Shown here piece by piece: positions 36,541-48,678 of a stretch of 64,000 nucleotides of DNA. How positions within the stretch are numbered: the stretch's first letter is position 1; the number at the start of each line of letters is the position of its first letter. This DNA is from Geosiphon pyriformis (taxonomy: Eukaryota; Glomeromycota; Glomeromycetes; Archaeosporales; Geosiphonaceae): the NCBI GenBank assembly GCA_016748015.1, contig JAAOMT010000675.1, forward strand, positions 141,938 through 205,937, in the 5' to 3' direction. A program made the translations under genes and the position numbers. The notes beneath the pieces are model-generated. The model did not search any database, was not told the DNA's origin, and was given only the letters and a program-made list of their open reading frames with translations.

Positions 36541-37295
36541 GTTCTAGTTATAATTATAAAAATATATAAAAAAAAGTATTTTTTAAACTTAAATAATATA
36601 TTTTTAAACTATAAATAATTACTTAAATTAAAATTAATAAATACTTAATTATTTTTAAATTTAATATTTTTTAAAGTTTTTAAAAAATTATTATTTTATT
36701 AATAATTTTATTAATAATAATACTATTATAAAAATTTATATTTTTATTATTATTAATATTATATTTAATTTTTAACTTATTAATTTTTTTATTTAACTTA
36801 TTTAACTTATTAATAAAAGTATAAATTTTTTTTTAATTATAATACAATTATTTTTTAACTTAATATATAAAAAAAAATAATAACTTAATAATTAAAATAA
36901 ACAATAAAACCAAAACAGCCAACTTAAATTCCGAAAAATTTAAACAAAATTAATTAAAAAACAATAGTAAAAGCAATTAAAAAAACAGTAATAAAAAAAA
37001 TTATTAAAACAAAAATTTTTATATAAAACTTAATATTAATAAAACAAGACTCAAATCTTAGAATTATTTACAAACTTGAATAAAAACTTTAAAAAAAGAC
37101 AATAATATTTTATAATTTGCAATCAAATAGTTTAAATTTTAATATTTAAAATAATATTAATATTTAAAGATTTTTTATTAAATACAATATTTTTTTAATA
37201 TATTAGTTTTAATAATAATAGTATTTAAATTTATTTTTAAATTAAAAATAATAATAGCATATTGTAATTATCTAATAAAATTAATAAAATAAAAT
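36541..37295. other. AT desert between LINE J and the nested block
   Basis: No gene or motif that I can support; extremely A/T-rich. It may be further unrecognisable LINE or LTR sequence. Confidence 0.4.
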
Positions 37296-37418
37296 AATAT
37301 TATTAATAGAAATTTGAATTATTAATTAACATAAAATTTTTTTTATAATTTCTATTAATAAGTAATATATATTATTATTTTAATTTATTACTTATTATTT
37401 TATTAAATTATCAATTTT
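37296..37418 (+). mobile_element. First ~120 bp of an old LTR, interrupted by LINE D
   Basis: The plus-strand sequence follows the start of the F-type LTR: AGAAATTTGAATTATTAATT, then ATAATTTCTATTAATAAG and TTATTTTATTAAATTATCAA. It then breaks into the poly(T) that marks the LINE D tail. The continuation of the same LTR is found at 55045-55216, on the far side of LINE D. Confidence 0.65.
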
Positions 37419-39551
37419 TTTTTTTTTTATTCATTTAATGAGTGAAGTCCAAACACTGCTTAGTGACAATATATCAAAATAATGATCTATACTAGATGTG
37501 AATCATGCTTTTTCTATATGTGACTAGTTATTCAAGCTAACCAGAATTACACTATACACCCATGTACACAGAAACCAAATTATCAATACCCAAAAAAAAC
37601 CAACAGGAATTACACAGCCCAAAACTAACATCAAACGCATTATCAATACCAAGCAACCTAACCACTTTGGCCAAAAACATCAACACACTACCAGATACCA
37701 AAACAGGAATTGAACTATCATGAGGGATCAGACCATATTTCTTCATAAAAGCATGATGCTTAGAGCAGACCAGCCAAATATTATTTCTAAAAGACAAGCA
37801 TAAACCACAAACAAACTCAACTACCTTATCAGACATAATCTTAGAATCATTAAAACAGAAAGTGGCCTTCTGGTACTAAGCCTCAAGCACAAAACCTTTA
37901 CACAGCGAAGGAATTAGACCTAAATCAGCCAAACAATTGGATAACATTTGCAACACATGAGAAAAAGCATAAAACAGACCAGACATAGTTCTTCAAACAG
38001 AAGCAAGATCAATAAACAACCAAGCTTAAGCAGCTGCATCAAATACACAAAAAAAAACATGGTCTGACATCTTGACATTGCTACAATGCAGGCATACTAC
38101 ACTGAGATAATATTTATCATAAAGGTATTTGTGAATAGCAACAGACAGTCTATAATATAAAGCTTTCATAAAATAGAAACAGAAGCCAGCAGAGTGACAA
38201 CTCATAAAGCCAGCAGCCATATGGGAATCAGAATGCTAAACAAAAGATGACCTAAACCAATCAATATCTGTAAGTAGACAATTGTCCACAATTTTGGTGC
38301 CAGAGCCTAATTTTCAGCATGTATGATGAATAGACCAAAAAATTTTATAAACAAAGTGTCTAGAATTTCCAGAAACAATACTGTCATTAGCCAAAACAAA
38401 ATATTCCTTAAGCCAGAGAGGAAAGAGCTGGCCAGAATGGAAAGAAGTACCAGCAAGCAAGTCAGCTTGATTATTATCCAAAACACCTGAGTGTTTTTTA
38501 ATCTTATGTCAGCCAATATTCAAATTTTTTTCATGTATAATGCCAGCAATGTGTTAATGCTTAACCCAACATTTGTTCTGAAAATCCAGAACTAATAACA
38601 ATAATTTAGATTTACACACATTCAAAGCAGCTTGGCTGTCAGAAAATAGATAGACTGAACTCAAACTAGGCACACACTCAAAGGCCAATACAATGGCTTG
38701 AAGCTTCACCAATGTAGAAGACACCATGCCAGACACCTCCACCCCAAGACCTAAATTAATGTCCTTAAAAAATGCAGCAGCACCAGCTTTCATATTAACA
38801 CTTCTCAAGCTACAAAAAAAATTATTTGTGTACACAAAAAAGCCAGAAGCACCAATGCCAGACAACCAATCATGTACTGACTTAAACTCATGAGATTTAT
38901 AAATGTTCTTTGCAACAGCATTATTCAGAAGGAAAGAGCTAGCATTAAGAGAACCAGAATTATAGAGATGCCAAACAGCAGTAACAAACCAGACAGGAAC
39001 AGGACCACATGAATCAAGTTTCTTCCACCATTTGAAAGTTTTCCAATTAAAAACAGCACCATTCCAGCACTGAAACTGCTTAACAAAAGCAATCCTATAA
39101 TAACAAAAGGAAGAAAGACACCTGAAATACATTGACTTGCCAAAAATTCCAAATAAAAGAGTTCCATCCCAGAAGCAAAAAGCATTATATACAAGATTAC
39201 CCAAAGATAAACCAGAGTCAAGAAAGACTTAAACCACATCTGCCAAGAAGTTGTTCAAAGGATTAACACTATTGCAAACTGGAGAGTGCAAGGAATGTAC
39301 TGGACACCAACTCAAAACCTGCAAGTTGTGCGATTTGTACATGAACAATCGGCCCAAAATTCCAATAAAGTTAGTAAAACACACCACAGCAGCAATCTTG
39401 CCTTCGGCCTGGATCTATTCAAAAGTCTTTAAGCCATAAAATAAAGAGTGGTGCAAAACATTATTAGGAAAGTCCAGAAGCAGACCCGATTTCAGTTTCA
39501 GGTTTTTTTGAATTAAAACATCCCATTTTTGGCACACATTAGTAAAAACAA
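37419..39551 (-). mobile_element. LINE copy D, 3' portion (separated from its 5' portion by element F)
   Basis: This part starts with the A tail (poly-T on the plus strand, 37419-37431) and the family 3' UTR, and contains the C-terminal half of ORF2. At 39551 it stops exactly at the left LTR of element F. The interrupted codon series resumes at 50344. Together the parts form one LINE of about 6.8 kb. Confidence 0.88.
37552..39551 (-). pseudogene. LINE D ORF2 C-terminal half: post-RT region, RNase H, CCHC
   Basis: Translation on the minus strand gives FTNVCQKWDVLIQKNLKLKS at the F junction. A degenerate RNase H follows (VYTNNF, LVKLQAIVLAFE, SDSQAALNV), then CLHCSNVKMSDHVFFC (CX2CX7HX3C) and the conserved end IDNLVSVYMGV. 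Several stops and at least one frameshift are present. The RNase H first catalytic segment has YTN instead of YTD, which would inactivate it even without the stops. Confidence 0.8.
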
Positions 39552-40521
39552 TGTTACCAGTAGAATTTTAGCCATTAATTAGCATGAAATTACCCTTAGA
39601 ATTCCTATTATTAATTAGCATACATTATTATTATTTTAATTATCACTTATTATTTAATCAAATTATCAAATATCATTATTTAATCAATAATCTGATTTGT
39701 ACTCTAAAAATTAAGATGATCAAATTACACAATACTCTAAACCATTTAACATAGTCAAAATTTGCTGAAATTAAGAAAAATTGGCCGAAATAATCAAATA
39801 GTTCAGTGAAATAACTTGTAGTTCACCAAAATATATCTTTAGTTCATTCAAATTATAGCAAAGAGAAAGTGCAAGTTTAAAGACTAGTATTACAAAAAAT
39901 TATATAAAAGAAGAGCTTTTTTCTTCAAGAAAATGTATCTTTTCATAATATCTTATTATAGTACTTTACTTTAAATATCTTAATTGAAACAAATTATCTT
40001 TTACACATTCAAATAAAAATTAAATATTCAAAACAAAATCCTTAAATTATTACACTTGAAATTCTCTCAACACAACTAACGTTTTGAAATTGATTAGCTA
40101 CCAATTTCAATAAACTGTTAGTGACTCCAGGCCTGGACAGAAAACTTTTCCCTTGATAAAATCACATTTCCTTTACATTTCTTTTATTTTTCTTTTATTT
40201 TCTTATTACAATTATTAGAGTAGCCTACAGATGAGATTCCTGTAGAAGAGTTAACTTTCATAGCAAAGTAACTACACATTTTTAATAAGCTTCCAGACAA
40301 GCAATTCCTGGGAAAGAGTTGATGTTTACTACAATATAACTACATAAAATAACTAGCAAGGAATTGGCTGTTCTACTTATAAGTTTAGCAGTTCAAATTA
40401 TAGGAAATAATTTGAAGATAAATTCAGTTACTAAAGGTCCAACTACTTCCTAAAAATGTGAATTCACAGCAAAGCAACATTTACAATATTAAAGAAAAGA
40501 GACCAAAAACCTCTGGTAACA
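39552..40521 (+). repeat. 5' LTR of element F
   Basis: It starts TGTTACCAGTAG and ends CTCTGGTAACA. It is collinear with the right LTR at 49367-50343 and with the LTRs of H and I, and differs from the right LTR by scattered transitions. Confidence 0.92.
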
Positions 40522-40540
40522 TTTGGTGCTCTTTTATAGA
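40522..40540 (+). other. Probable primer binding site of element F
   Basis: Immediately after the LTR comes TTTGGTGCTCT. The TGGTGCTC core could pair with a tRNA 3' end of the form GAGCACCA. Element H has the same bases in the same place (57817 on). The tRNA species is not determined. Confidence 0.5.
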
Positions 40541-40698
40541 AATAACACAGCAACAACAAATTCAAAATAGCAACTATACCAGACACAACAACTCTAGAGT
40601 ATTATCAGTCAATTTACACTCACTGCAAGCAAAGATTCAACATCCCAGATGGAATTGAAGTTGTCAAGAAGTCAGTATACCAATGCATCAAAAATTGC

Positions 40699-41619
40699 TG
40701 TTACTTGAAGAAAGAAAGCCTATCAAAGAAAGAAGAAAAAATGTGACCTAAAGAAAAACATAATGAAACGTGAAAAAACACAAAATAGCATGCAATAATG
40801 TTGGATAACACATTATAATGTTGGATAACATGTTATAACATAGGATAAAGTATTATAACATGGGATAACATAGAATAACGTGTAATAATGTCAGATAATG
40901 TATTATAACATAGGATAATTAGTTATAATATAAGAAAAACAAAATGATAACTAGCAAAAACAGACAATCCAAAGCAATTCTGTAAAATTAGAAAATACAT
41001 ATATATAGCAGTAACATTAAAGGCAGAAGAAAAAGGGGAAGAAAAAAAAATTCCTTAGTTACCATTCTCTAGTTAGAAACCATAGCATTCCAAAATATCA
41101 ATAAATATACTTATTCAGCATCTCAAATCCAGTTGTTTGCTATCAACTCTAAATGGTAATAGTAATTGATACTTAAAACATGCAGAAACAATAGCCCTTA
41201 ATCACAGCTATTAACAGGATACTAACTTATATTGCCTTGGCTTATTGTCTTTATTTTCTTTATCTCTTTTATTTTTTTGTCTTTATTTTGTTGGGTATAT
41301 TAATTGATTGAGGATTAAAGCACTAAGTATTGATGTTAAGAATTGTCTGATAAAAGACACCTGCAAGTGGGTAGAATGCGTAAAAATTACAGATTGCTTA
41401 CCAAAGGATTGCCGGCCACCATGCTGAGAAAAAAATTGATGGAATTGCAATTCTGGAAAGCTATAGAAAAAATAACATGAGAATTTCTGTCCATTATACA
41501 AAGAACTCCAATCAAAACCTTTTGATCAAAACACCTTTAGACATTACTAATGTCATCAATTAAGCACCAAGTTATAGGTTTGTTATTTGCTTTGAGACTC
41601 CAAATAATTATCTGTAACA
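40699..41619 (+). mobile_element. Solo LTR of a different LTR family inside the gag of F
   Basis: Aligning F with H shows a 921-bp insertion in gag. It begins TGTTACTTG and ends TCTGTAACA, the TG...CA ends of an LTR. The flanking four bases are TTGC (left) and CTGT (right), while H has CCGC at the uninterrupted site. Both can be read as a CCGC duplication with C-to-T changes. A TATA-like ATATATATAG lies near 40,998. Strand is uncertain because no internal region remains. It contains the 20-bp tandem array at 40795-40934. Confidence 0.78.
40795..40934 (+). repeat. Degenerate 20-bp tandem repeat inside the solo LTR
   Basis: About 6.5 units with consensus ATAAYRTNGGATAACATRTT, one of them shortened to 10 bp. 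Example units: ATAATGTTGGATAACATGTT (40815-40834) and ATAACATAGGATAATTAGTT (40905-40924). Confidence 0.85.
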
Positions 41620-43321
41620 CTGTATCAACAATTATTTTTTTGGAAACTACAACATCTCAGAAGTTAGAAGCAACTTCTATAATAATTTAGTGCACTATTC
41701 ACAACTGAAAACAGAAAACCTGAACAGTAAAACTCTTGCAACCTACTTCCAAGAACTTAATTACAGCATTATTTAGTATTGTAAAAAAAAATACCCAGTA
41801 CAGTCTAAATACTTTATCAACTTTGAATCAGAAACAAAAACAAGCAACAAAGGCAAACAAAAACTAAAACAACATTCAAGCACCACCCCAACCACTCCAA
41901 AAACACCAAAAATAACTGCCAAATACTTGCAAACTCCAGAACAAAGAACCAGCACCAGATTTCTATTTTTAATCACACTCTTTTCAATTTCACTTGCTTA
42001 ACCACAAACACCAAATTCACTACTTATCCATTTCTCAAGACCAGAAGATTTTCAGTCACCCAAAAGTCCTACTTAACAGCAGGAACTCATATCAACTAAT
42101 ACCAATATTATTGATTACTTACAAGAAAACAAAAGTAATCATTCAGAGAACTTGGAAAGTGAAGAAACTGAATCAGAACAAGAAAAAACTACAGAAAACA
42201 AAGAAAAAATAACAACTGCTTATATTGCAAAAATCACAAAATTCACTGGTGAAGACAATGATACCAGCCCTCAAGAATGGCTTGACAAAGTTCAAAAAGC
42301 AGAAGATGTAAATGGTTAGAATACAGCAAGAATGCTCAAAACAATCCCATATTTTTTTCAAGGAACTGCAGGAGAATGGTTTGAAAACTTAGAAGAACTA
42401 TTTAGAAACTGGCAAGCATTTAAAGATGCTTTTTACAACAATTCACTAACAATAACACCTCTATTATTCTCCAAAATCACTTTTGCAATATTAAACAAGA
42501 AACATCTGAAACTGTTATGATCTATCTTGGGAGATTCAACAAATTTTTTTGACAAATTTGACAATTGGAAACCAATGAATACTATTCCAATACCCAAATT
42601 TTGGATTAGTTTATAGCAGGATTGAAAAACAAATTAATCAAAAAAGTTTGCCCACATGCTCCAGAAGATTTAGCAACAGTCATTAAGCATGCAAAAAATT
42701 ATGAAATGGCAATGGAAGAAGCAAACCACACCAAACTTGTCAATCTAGCAATTGGAAAAACCAGTTCAGCAGCTGAAAAAAAAATAGACCAACTCACAAA
42801 AAAGGTTGAAAACTATTTCACCAACTAACAACAATAGCAACAACAACCACAAAGATATCAACCATCACAAAGACACAACCAAAACAATTTTGAATCACCA
42901 TCCAATAACCAACCTCAAAATTGTTATTATTGTGGAATCTCAGGACACTGGAAACAAGATTGTAGGAAATTACAAAGAGACCAACAAAACAGGAATAATC
43001 AACATTACCCTTTACCACAACAATCTTACTACCAACCTCTACCATCAACCAAGACCACAAAATCAAAACAGTTACTATTAACCAGCTTCACAATTAATTC
43101 AGCAACAATATTAGCAACCTTTACCAATTCAACAATATCAAACACCACCCACTCAACAATATCAAGTACCTGCCAGAAAATTGGTTCAACAAAACCAATT
43201 CACACCTCAAAATCAATATCAGAATAACAACAACAGAATCAACCCAAATAACCAGTTGGTTCTTTGAAATTCTGGTTAACAAAGACCCAATCACTATTAC
43301 ACTCAATCCAGTTATCTTACA

Positions 43322-44060
43322 ATGCCCAAAGGATTGGATTTTCAACAAACTGCACTTTCTGAAAGTGAAATTGCAGCACCAACATCAAATCCTTCCAACA
43401 ATACTATTTCACCAGTCCAAATTGCCCAAAATACCAACCTTTCAGATATATTCCCATTCGAATTTGAAACAAATGAATCACCATTCTTGCTTAGCAATGC
43501 AGCAGTTAATGAGCAAAAAGCTATTACTGCCATGTACACTAAAGCTACAATAGAAGGAAAGCCCATCCAATTAATTCTAGACAGTGGATCTGCTGAAAGT
43601 ATCATCACATACCAATTAATACAACAACTTAATCGAAATGTTGACAGACCAGCCCAAACAGTAATTGTTATAGCAGATAGTATAAAAAAGACACCGATAG
43701 GAGAAATTAATAACTTCCCATTTACCATTGATGGAATTACCATTCCAGTCAAAGTTCTAGTCATGGATGTACCCCAATATTAAGCTATAGTTGGAAATGA
43801 TTGGCTTCTCAAAGCCAATGCAAACTTAGACTGGGAAACTCAGAAACTAAAAATCTCATACCAAGGACAATACATCATAGTATCTGCTACTTGTGGTACT
43901 TTCAACAAATGGTCAGAAAAAGCCCTAGTATTTGAATTTGAGAAGAAAAAAGAAATGCCGTTTACTGAAACTTATATGCCTCTTAGATCAACATTCAATT
44001 GGGCTGAAAAAACAGAACAAGAGATTTTTGAAGAATCAAAAGAATGAAAGAAAGTTAGAT
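43322..44060 (+). pseudogene. Element F aspartic protease segment of Pol
   Basis: FEFETNESPFLLSNAAVNEQ leads into a retropepsin-like domain with the active-site triad in LILDSGSAES (about 43,572-43,600). ITYQLIQQLNRN and the flap/substrate region KTPIGEINNFPFTIDG follow. One TAA near 43,780 interrupts it. It lies downstream of the knuckle in the same ORF as gag in H, so the family appears to use a single Gag-Pol frame. Confidence 0.8.
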
Positions 44061-44740
44061 ATTTTACACTAGAACCACAAAAAGAACCACACTACATACC
44101 ACTCAAATACAAAAATTGCAAAAAAAAACTTTTATCAATGGAAGCATGTATATTCCCAGAAGAAGAATATGAAACTCACACCTGCTATTTTTGTAAAGCA
44201 TGCCATAGAGAATGATTTGGATTCCCAAAAAGAAGTGAAAAATCGGACAACACTTCTTGCCTTACATATGGAAATATGCTACCAGAAGAATACAACTGGA
44301 TTAATGTTATAATGAGAGGAGGAGTATGTAATCAAACCTGCCAATATGCCCTATCAATTTCGGAAAAAGTCAGAAGAGGAACACTCTTCAATGCAGCATA
44401 CAACAGTACTTTCAACAAACTCTATTACTACTCTCATAATGCTGAAATGATTTTTGATTTAGCAATAGCTTTAATTAATGGAGCCACACAAGAAGATATC
44501 TGACAAATAAAGGAAGCTGAATATATTGAATACACAATGAAATTAGCTGGATTCAATTATGAAGAGAAAGTAAAAACATACCACCAAATTATAAGTCACA
44601 TATATCCAACCCCAGAAGCTCAAATTCAATGATTAGAGCAAATGAATATTCAATTGTGTAAAGAATGCATTATGCCTTGTGATGACAAATGGTGTCCAGA
44701 ATGCTATGCTCTTAGCATTTCTCTGCCCAATGAAAATGAC
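44061..44740 (+). pseudogene. Element F cysteine-rich segment between protease and dUTPase
   Basis: Paired cysteines suggest one or more zinc sites: KNCKKKL, CYFCKACH, SCLTYGNM (CLTC in H), GVCNQTCQYA and finally LCKECIMPCDDKWCPECYAL. A helical stretch (FNAAYNSTFNKLYYYSHNAE) lies between. Both F and H keep it at the same place. I know no such segment in standard Ty3/gypsy Pol. Function is unknown; nucleic-acid binding is a guess. Stops occur at former W/R/Q codons. Confidence 0.7.
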
Positions 44741-44799
44741 CAGGAGGAAATTGAATTTGGAGAACATAAGCCAGAAGAAGAAATTACAACAACTCCAAT

Positions 44800-45262
44800 T
44801 TATCTTATTGAAAAGCAACCAACTATACAACTTAAATACTTTGACAACATTGGGCAAGGAATAAAACCAGAAAAAGCCCACAAAATTGATGCAAAATATA
44901 ACTTCAGATATCCTGACAAAGACACTTTGATTCTCCAACCAAAGTCCTTAACAAAAATCAATCTCAAAATTGCTCTTGAAATTCCACCTGGAACAATGGT
45001 TCAAATTGCATCCAAATCATTATTGGCAAGCAAAGGAATCAATATTAGAGGAGAAGTTATAGATGCAGGATATACTGGAGATATTACCATCATATTGCAG
45101 AATGAAACAGACAAATCATTTAAGATTGAACATGCTGAAAAGATTGCATAAGCAATTTACCTACTCTTAATCAACATTTCAAATTTACAATCAGTTAATA
45201 ACAGAGAACAATTGGGAAAAAGTAAAAGAGGAATGCAAGGTTTTGGTTTAATTGAATGATTT
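44800..45262 (+). pseudogene. Element F dUTPase-like domain
   Basis: The trimeric-dUTPase motif order is present: motif I region AKYNFRYPDKDTLILQP (H has AEYDLRYSGKDT), motif II MVQIASKSLLASKGI, motif III GEVIDAGYTGDITIILQN, motif IV HAEKIA followed by a stop and AIYLLL, and motif V KRGMQGFGLIE (degenerate; H has RGIQGFGSTG). dUTPases hydrolyse dUTP to dUMP and limit uracil incorporation into DNA. The domain lies between the cysteine-rich segment and RT. This copy has a motif I substitution and stops and cannot be active as read. Confidence 0.82.
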
Positions 45263-45699
45263 ACAATGCCAGTAAATATAGCTTTCAATGCACAGAATAA
45301 ATTTCACCAGATTCTTTAACTTCTTCAACCAATTACCATTTCACCTTTTGGTGAACATCACGAAATTTACATTTGCTCAAAACCCACCACTACTCAACAA
45401 ATCTTTGAATCGAATGAACAAATCTGTTTAAAGCATGAAATCTCAATTCCAAACGTTTATATTCCCAAAGAAATGAAAAAATTTTGAGTTATATTCTACA
45501 ACCCCAATAATTACCCTATTGTCTTATTAAACAAACTAGAAATTGGAATTATACACAGTAACATCATCCAAGATAAAAACCCTCAAATTGTCTTTAATTT
45601 CATCGAAATTGTAAGACATATCCTATTACCTAACCCAAACATCATCCCTATCACTAAAAACTATCATTTTTTGGAAGAAAAACTCTTTTGAATTAACAT

Positions 45700-47103
45700 A
45701 AGCTCCTTAAAACCCCAACAACAAAGACAATTGAAACAACTGATAGCTGAATTTGCAGATATATTTGCAAAATACAACAATGACCTTGGAAAAACAAATA
45801 TTGTTCAACACTAAATTCATACAGAAAATGCTCCATCAAAACAACAACAAGCCTATTGAGTTCTACCTGCTAACCACCAATTCATCAGAGAAGAAGTACA
45901 AAGAATGCTCAAAAACGGATTGATTCAACCATCAAAAAGTTCTTGGGCCTTATTAGTAGTCCTGGTTAAGAAGAAAAATGGGAAAATCAGATTTTGTATT
46001 GACTATTGACAACTAAATAGTGTTACAATTAGAGATGCTTACTTTCTTTTAAGAATTGATAACATGTTAGATGTTCTGGAAAAAGCTAAGTTTTTTTCAA
46101 CTTTAGACTTGGAAAGTAGATACTGACAAGTCGAAATAGACCCAAAAAATCGACCCAAAACAGCATTTACCATTCAAGGAGGAAACTATGAATTCAATAT
46201 TATGCCTTTTAAACTCTGCAATACACTAGCAATATTCTAATGACTCATGAATATTGTATATGAAGGACTCTTGTGACAATCAGTAGTTGTTTATCTGGAT
46301 GATACTAATGTATACTTATCAAGCTTTAAAGTTCATTTTATCTATCTGCAAAAAGTTTTTCAATGATTACAGAAAGCAGAATTAAAGTTAAACATTGAGA
46401 AATGTTACTTTGAAAAACAAGCTTAATTTTTCTTGGACACATTGTGAACAAAGATGGAGTCAAACCAAATTCTGGAACAATCAGTGCTGTCAAAAACTTT
46501 CAAACTCCCAAAAATATTACAGAGCTATGAAAATTTGTAGAATTAACTTTCTACTATTGAAAATTCATTAAAGGATTCTCAGAAATTGCCAAACCACTTA
46601 ATTATCTCATCAACAAAAATGTGCCATACAAATAGACAGAAGAACAACAAAAAGCTTTTGAAACCCTCAAAACAAGATTGATAACAGTCCCAATTTTTGC
46701 TTACCCAGACTTTAACAAATGGTTCCAACTAGTCACTAATGTTTTACATATAGCTTTTAGTACCATTCTATCACAATTAAATGAAAATGGCCAAGAACAA
46801 GTCATTGTCTATGCTAGTAGAACACTCAAGCCAACAGAACTCAAATATGGCTCAACAAAACTAGAAGCTGCTGCAGTCATTTGGGCTATTAAACATTTTC
46901 AACAATATCTGAAGAATAGAAAAAAATTTGACATCATAACTAACAATATTGGCCTTAAATGGCTTAATAAAAAGAAAACTAAACAAAATGCCAAACAGTC
47001 TCGATGGAATGATTTCCTAGCAGACTACAAATATATTATACACCACAAATCAAGAAAACTACATACCAATTTGGATAGCCTCTTAAGAATAAGACAAAAT
47101 TAA
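45700..47103 (+). pseudogene. Element F reverse transcriptase and RNase H
   Basis: RT blocks are clear: EEVQRMLKNGLIQPSKSSWA, KKNGKIRFCIDY followed by TGA (R to stop) and QLN, FSTLDLESRY then stop for W, and VVYLDDTNVYL with the catalytic DD near 46,300. FLGHIVNKDGVKPN lies beyond a one-base frameshift near 46,430. The connection and RNase H run from 46,680 (FQLVTNVLHIAF, YASRTLKPTELKYGSTKLEA, VIWAIKHFQQYL). Some catalytic acids look replaced (TNV where TDA is usual). Order and motifs assign it to Ty3/gypsy. Confidence 0.88.
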
Positions 47104-47189
47104 CACCATCAACAATTTCACTACAACTTACTACTACTAACAAAACAACAAAACAACAATAGATCCCAGAAATTACAACAACCTTAAAA

Positions 47190-48542
47190 ATTATTTGGAG
47201 ACTTTTACCATACCAGAAAATTGGTCTCCAAGTGAAAAACATTAGTTACAACACCAATCCAAACAATATTTCATATACCACAACAAAATTTATTACAAAA
47301 ATTGTAGAAATCCAAACCAATTACTTAGATTAGTACAGGAAAATGAAAAAGAAACAATCCTATACAACATGCACACAAATTCATTTTCAGCACACTTAAG
47401 AAGAAATAAAACAATCCAAAAAACTCTTGAACATTATTTTTGGTCTCACATGCAAAAAAACATTCGACAATATGTAGAATCTTGTAATAGTTGTCAAAGA
47501 AGAAGAAGAATTTGTTCCACAAAACCTCTAAATCCAATCAAAGTTGAACAACCTTTTGACAGAGTTGGAATTGATTTAGTTGGACCATTACCTATCACAA
47601 CCCAAAGAAATTGTTATATTGCAATTGCAGTAGATTATCTTATCAAATGGCCTGAAGCTAGAGTCATCCAAAGAGCAGATGCAAAATCAATAGCAAATTT
47701 CATCTATAAAAACATTATTTGTAGACATAGATGTCCAATTAAACTTTTATCTAATCAAGAAACACATTTTGTGAACAACTTGATACAAGAAATTTGTGAA
47801 CAATTCAATGTCAAAAGACTTTTATCATCATCTTATTACTCTTAGACAAATAGACTTGTAGAACATTTCAACAGAACATTGTGTGAATTTTTAGCCAAAG
47901 TCTCAACAGATTTTGAGCAGAAATAGGATATTTTTATTCCATCAGTGTTACTAACATACAAAACACTAAAACAAGATACTACAAAACACACATCATTTGA
48001 TTTTATTTATGAAAAAACAGCAACATTACCAATTAATTTCACAGTGAAAACATATCCAGTGCAACTAATCAATAAAGAAAACTTCTAAAAAACACTCCAA
48101 AGAAAAGCCTATACTCTCCTTAGCACATTGAAAGGAAAAAGACATATAGCAGCCACTCATATTGAAAACTCCCAAGCCCTACAAAAAGAAAGACATGATA
48201 ACAAACTGCCACCAGTTACCAATAAATTTAAAGTTGGAAATAAAGTTTTCTTACACAGAATTAAGGCTGAAAAACAATAGAGTGAAAAATTTGAACATAA
48301 ATGGGATGAACCATTTTATATTCACGAAATTTTAGGTAATAGATCATACAAGTTAAGACTTGATGACAAAGTACTAGCAAAAGTTGCACATAAAAATAGA
48401 TTGAAACACTATCATTCCAGAAACAATTCTGAACCATTAATTCCACAAATTAGTACACATTCCCTTTTAATTAATCCTGAAGATATTCTCCGAAATTTAG
48501 AACCAATAATTATAATAGAACAACAACCAAACTTGAATACTT
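47190..48542 (+). pseudogene. Element F integrase
   Basis: An HHCC zinc-binding domain (MHTNSFSAHLRRN, ESCNSCQRRRR) precedes the catalytic core: VGIDLVGPLPIT with the first Asp, then LLSNQETHFVNN, where the second catalytic Asp position reads Asn. The NRLVEHFNRTL segment carries the final Glu. The C-terminus resembles a GPY/F module (EHKWDEPFYIHEILGNRSYKLR in part). No chromodomain is evident. The Asp-to-Asn change plus several stops indicate loss of integration activity. Confidence 0.85.
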
Positions 48543-48678
48543 AATAATCTTTTTAAACAAACACACAAAAACCAAAAATAGTAAATAATTACAAATAACA
48601 CTCAAACCCAAAAACAAATAAAAACCCCATACTCAAAAATAATTTTTTTTATTCTTTTTTTATTAGTTAGTCATTTAT

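Larger units (their letters stand above)
40595..43080 (+). pseudogene. Element F gag region, interrupted and frameshifted
   Basis: Compared with H, the reading frame begins near 40,640 and is interrupted at 40,699 by a 921-bp solo LTR. It resumes near 41,620 (NYFFGNYNISEVRSNF-like). The retrotransposon Gag domain is recognisable near 42,270-42,420 (SPQEWLDKVQKAEDVNG, MLKTIPYFFQGTAGEWFENL). A basic C-terminal region follows (EEANHTKLVNLAIGKTSSAA), then a glutamine-rich stretch and a knuckle CYYCGISGHWKQDC near 42,920. Multiple frame changes make it non-functional. The product would form the intracellular particle. Confidence 0.75.

Noticed and set aside
47280-48542. Chromodomain at the integrase C-terminus of F
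   Set aside because: Only a GPY/F-like module can be followed. No aromatic-cage pattern is visible after it.
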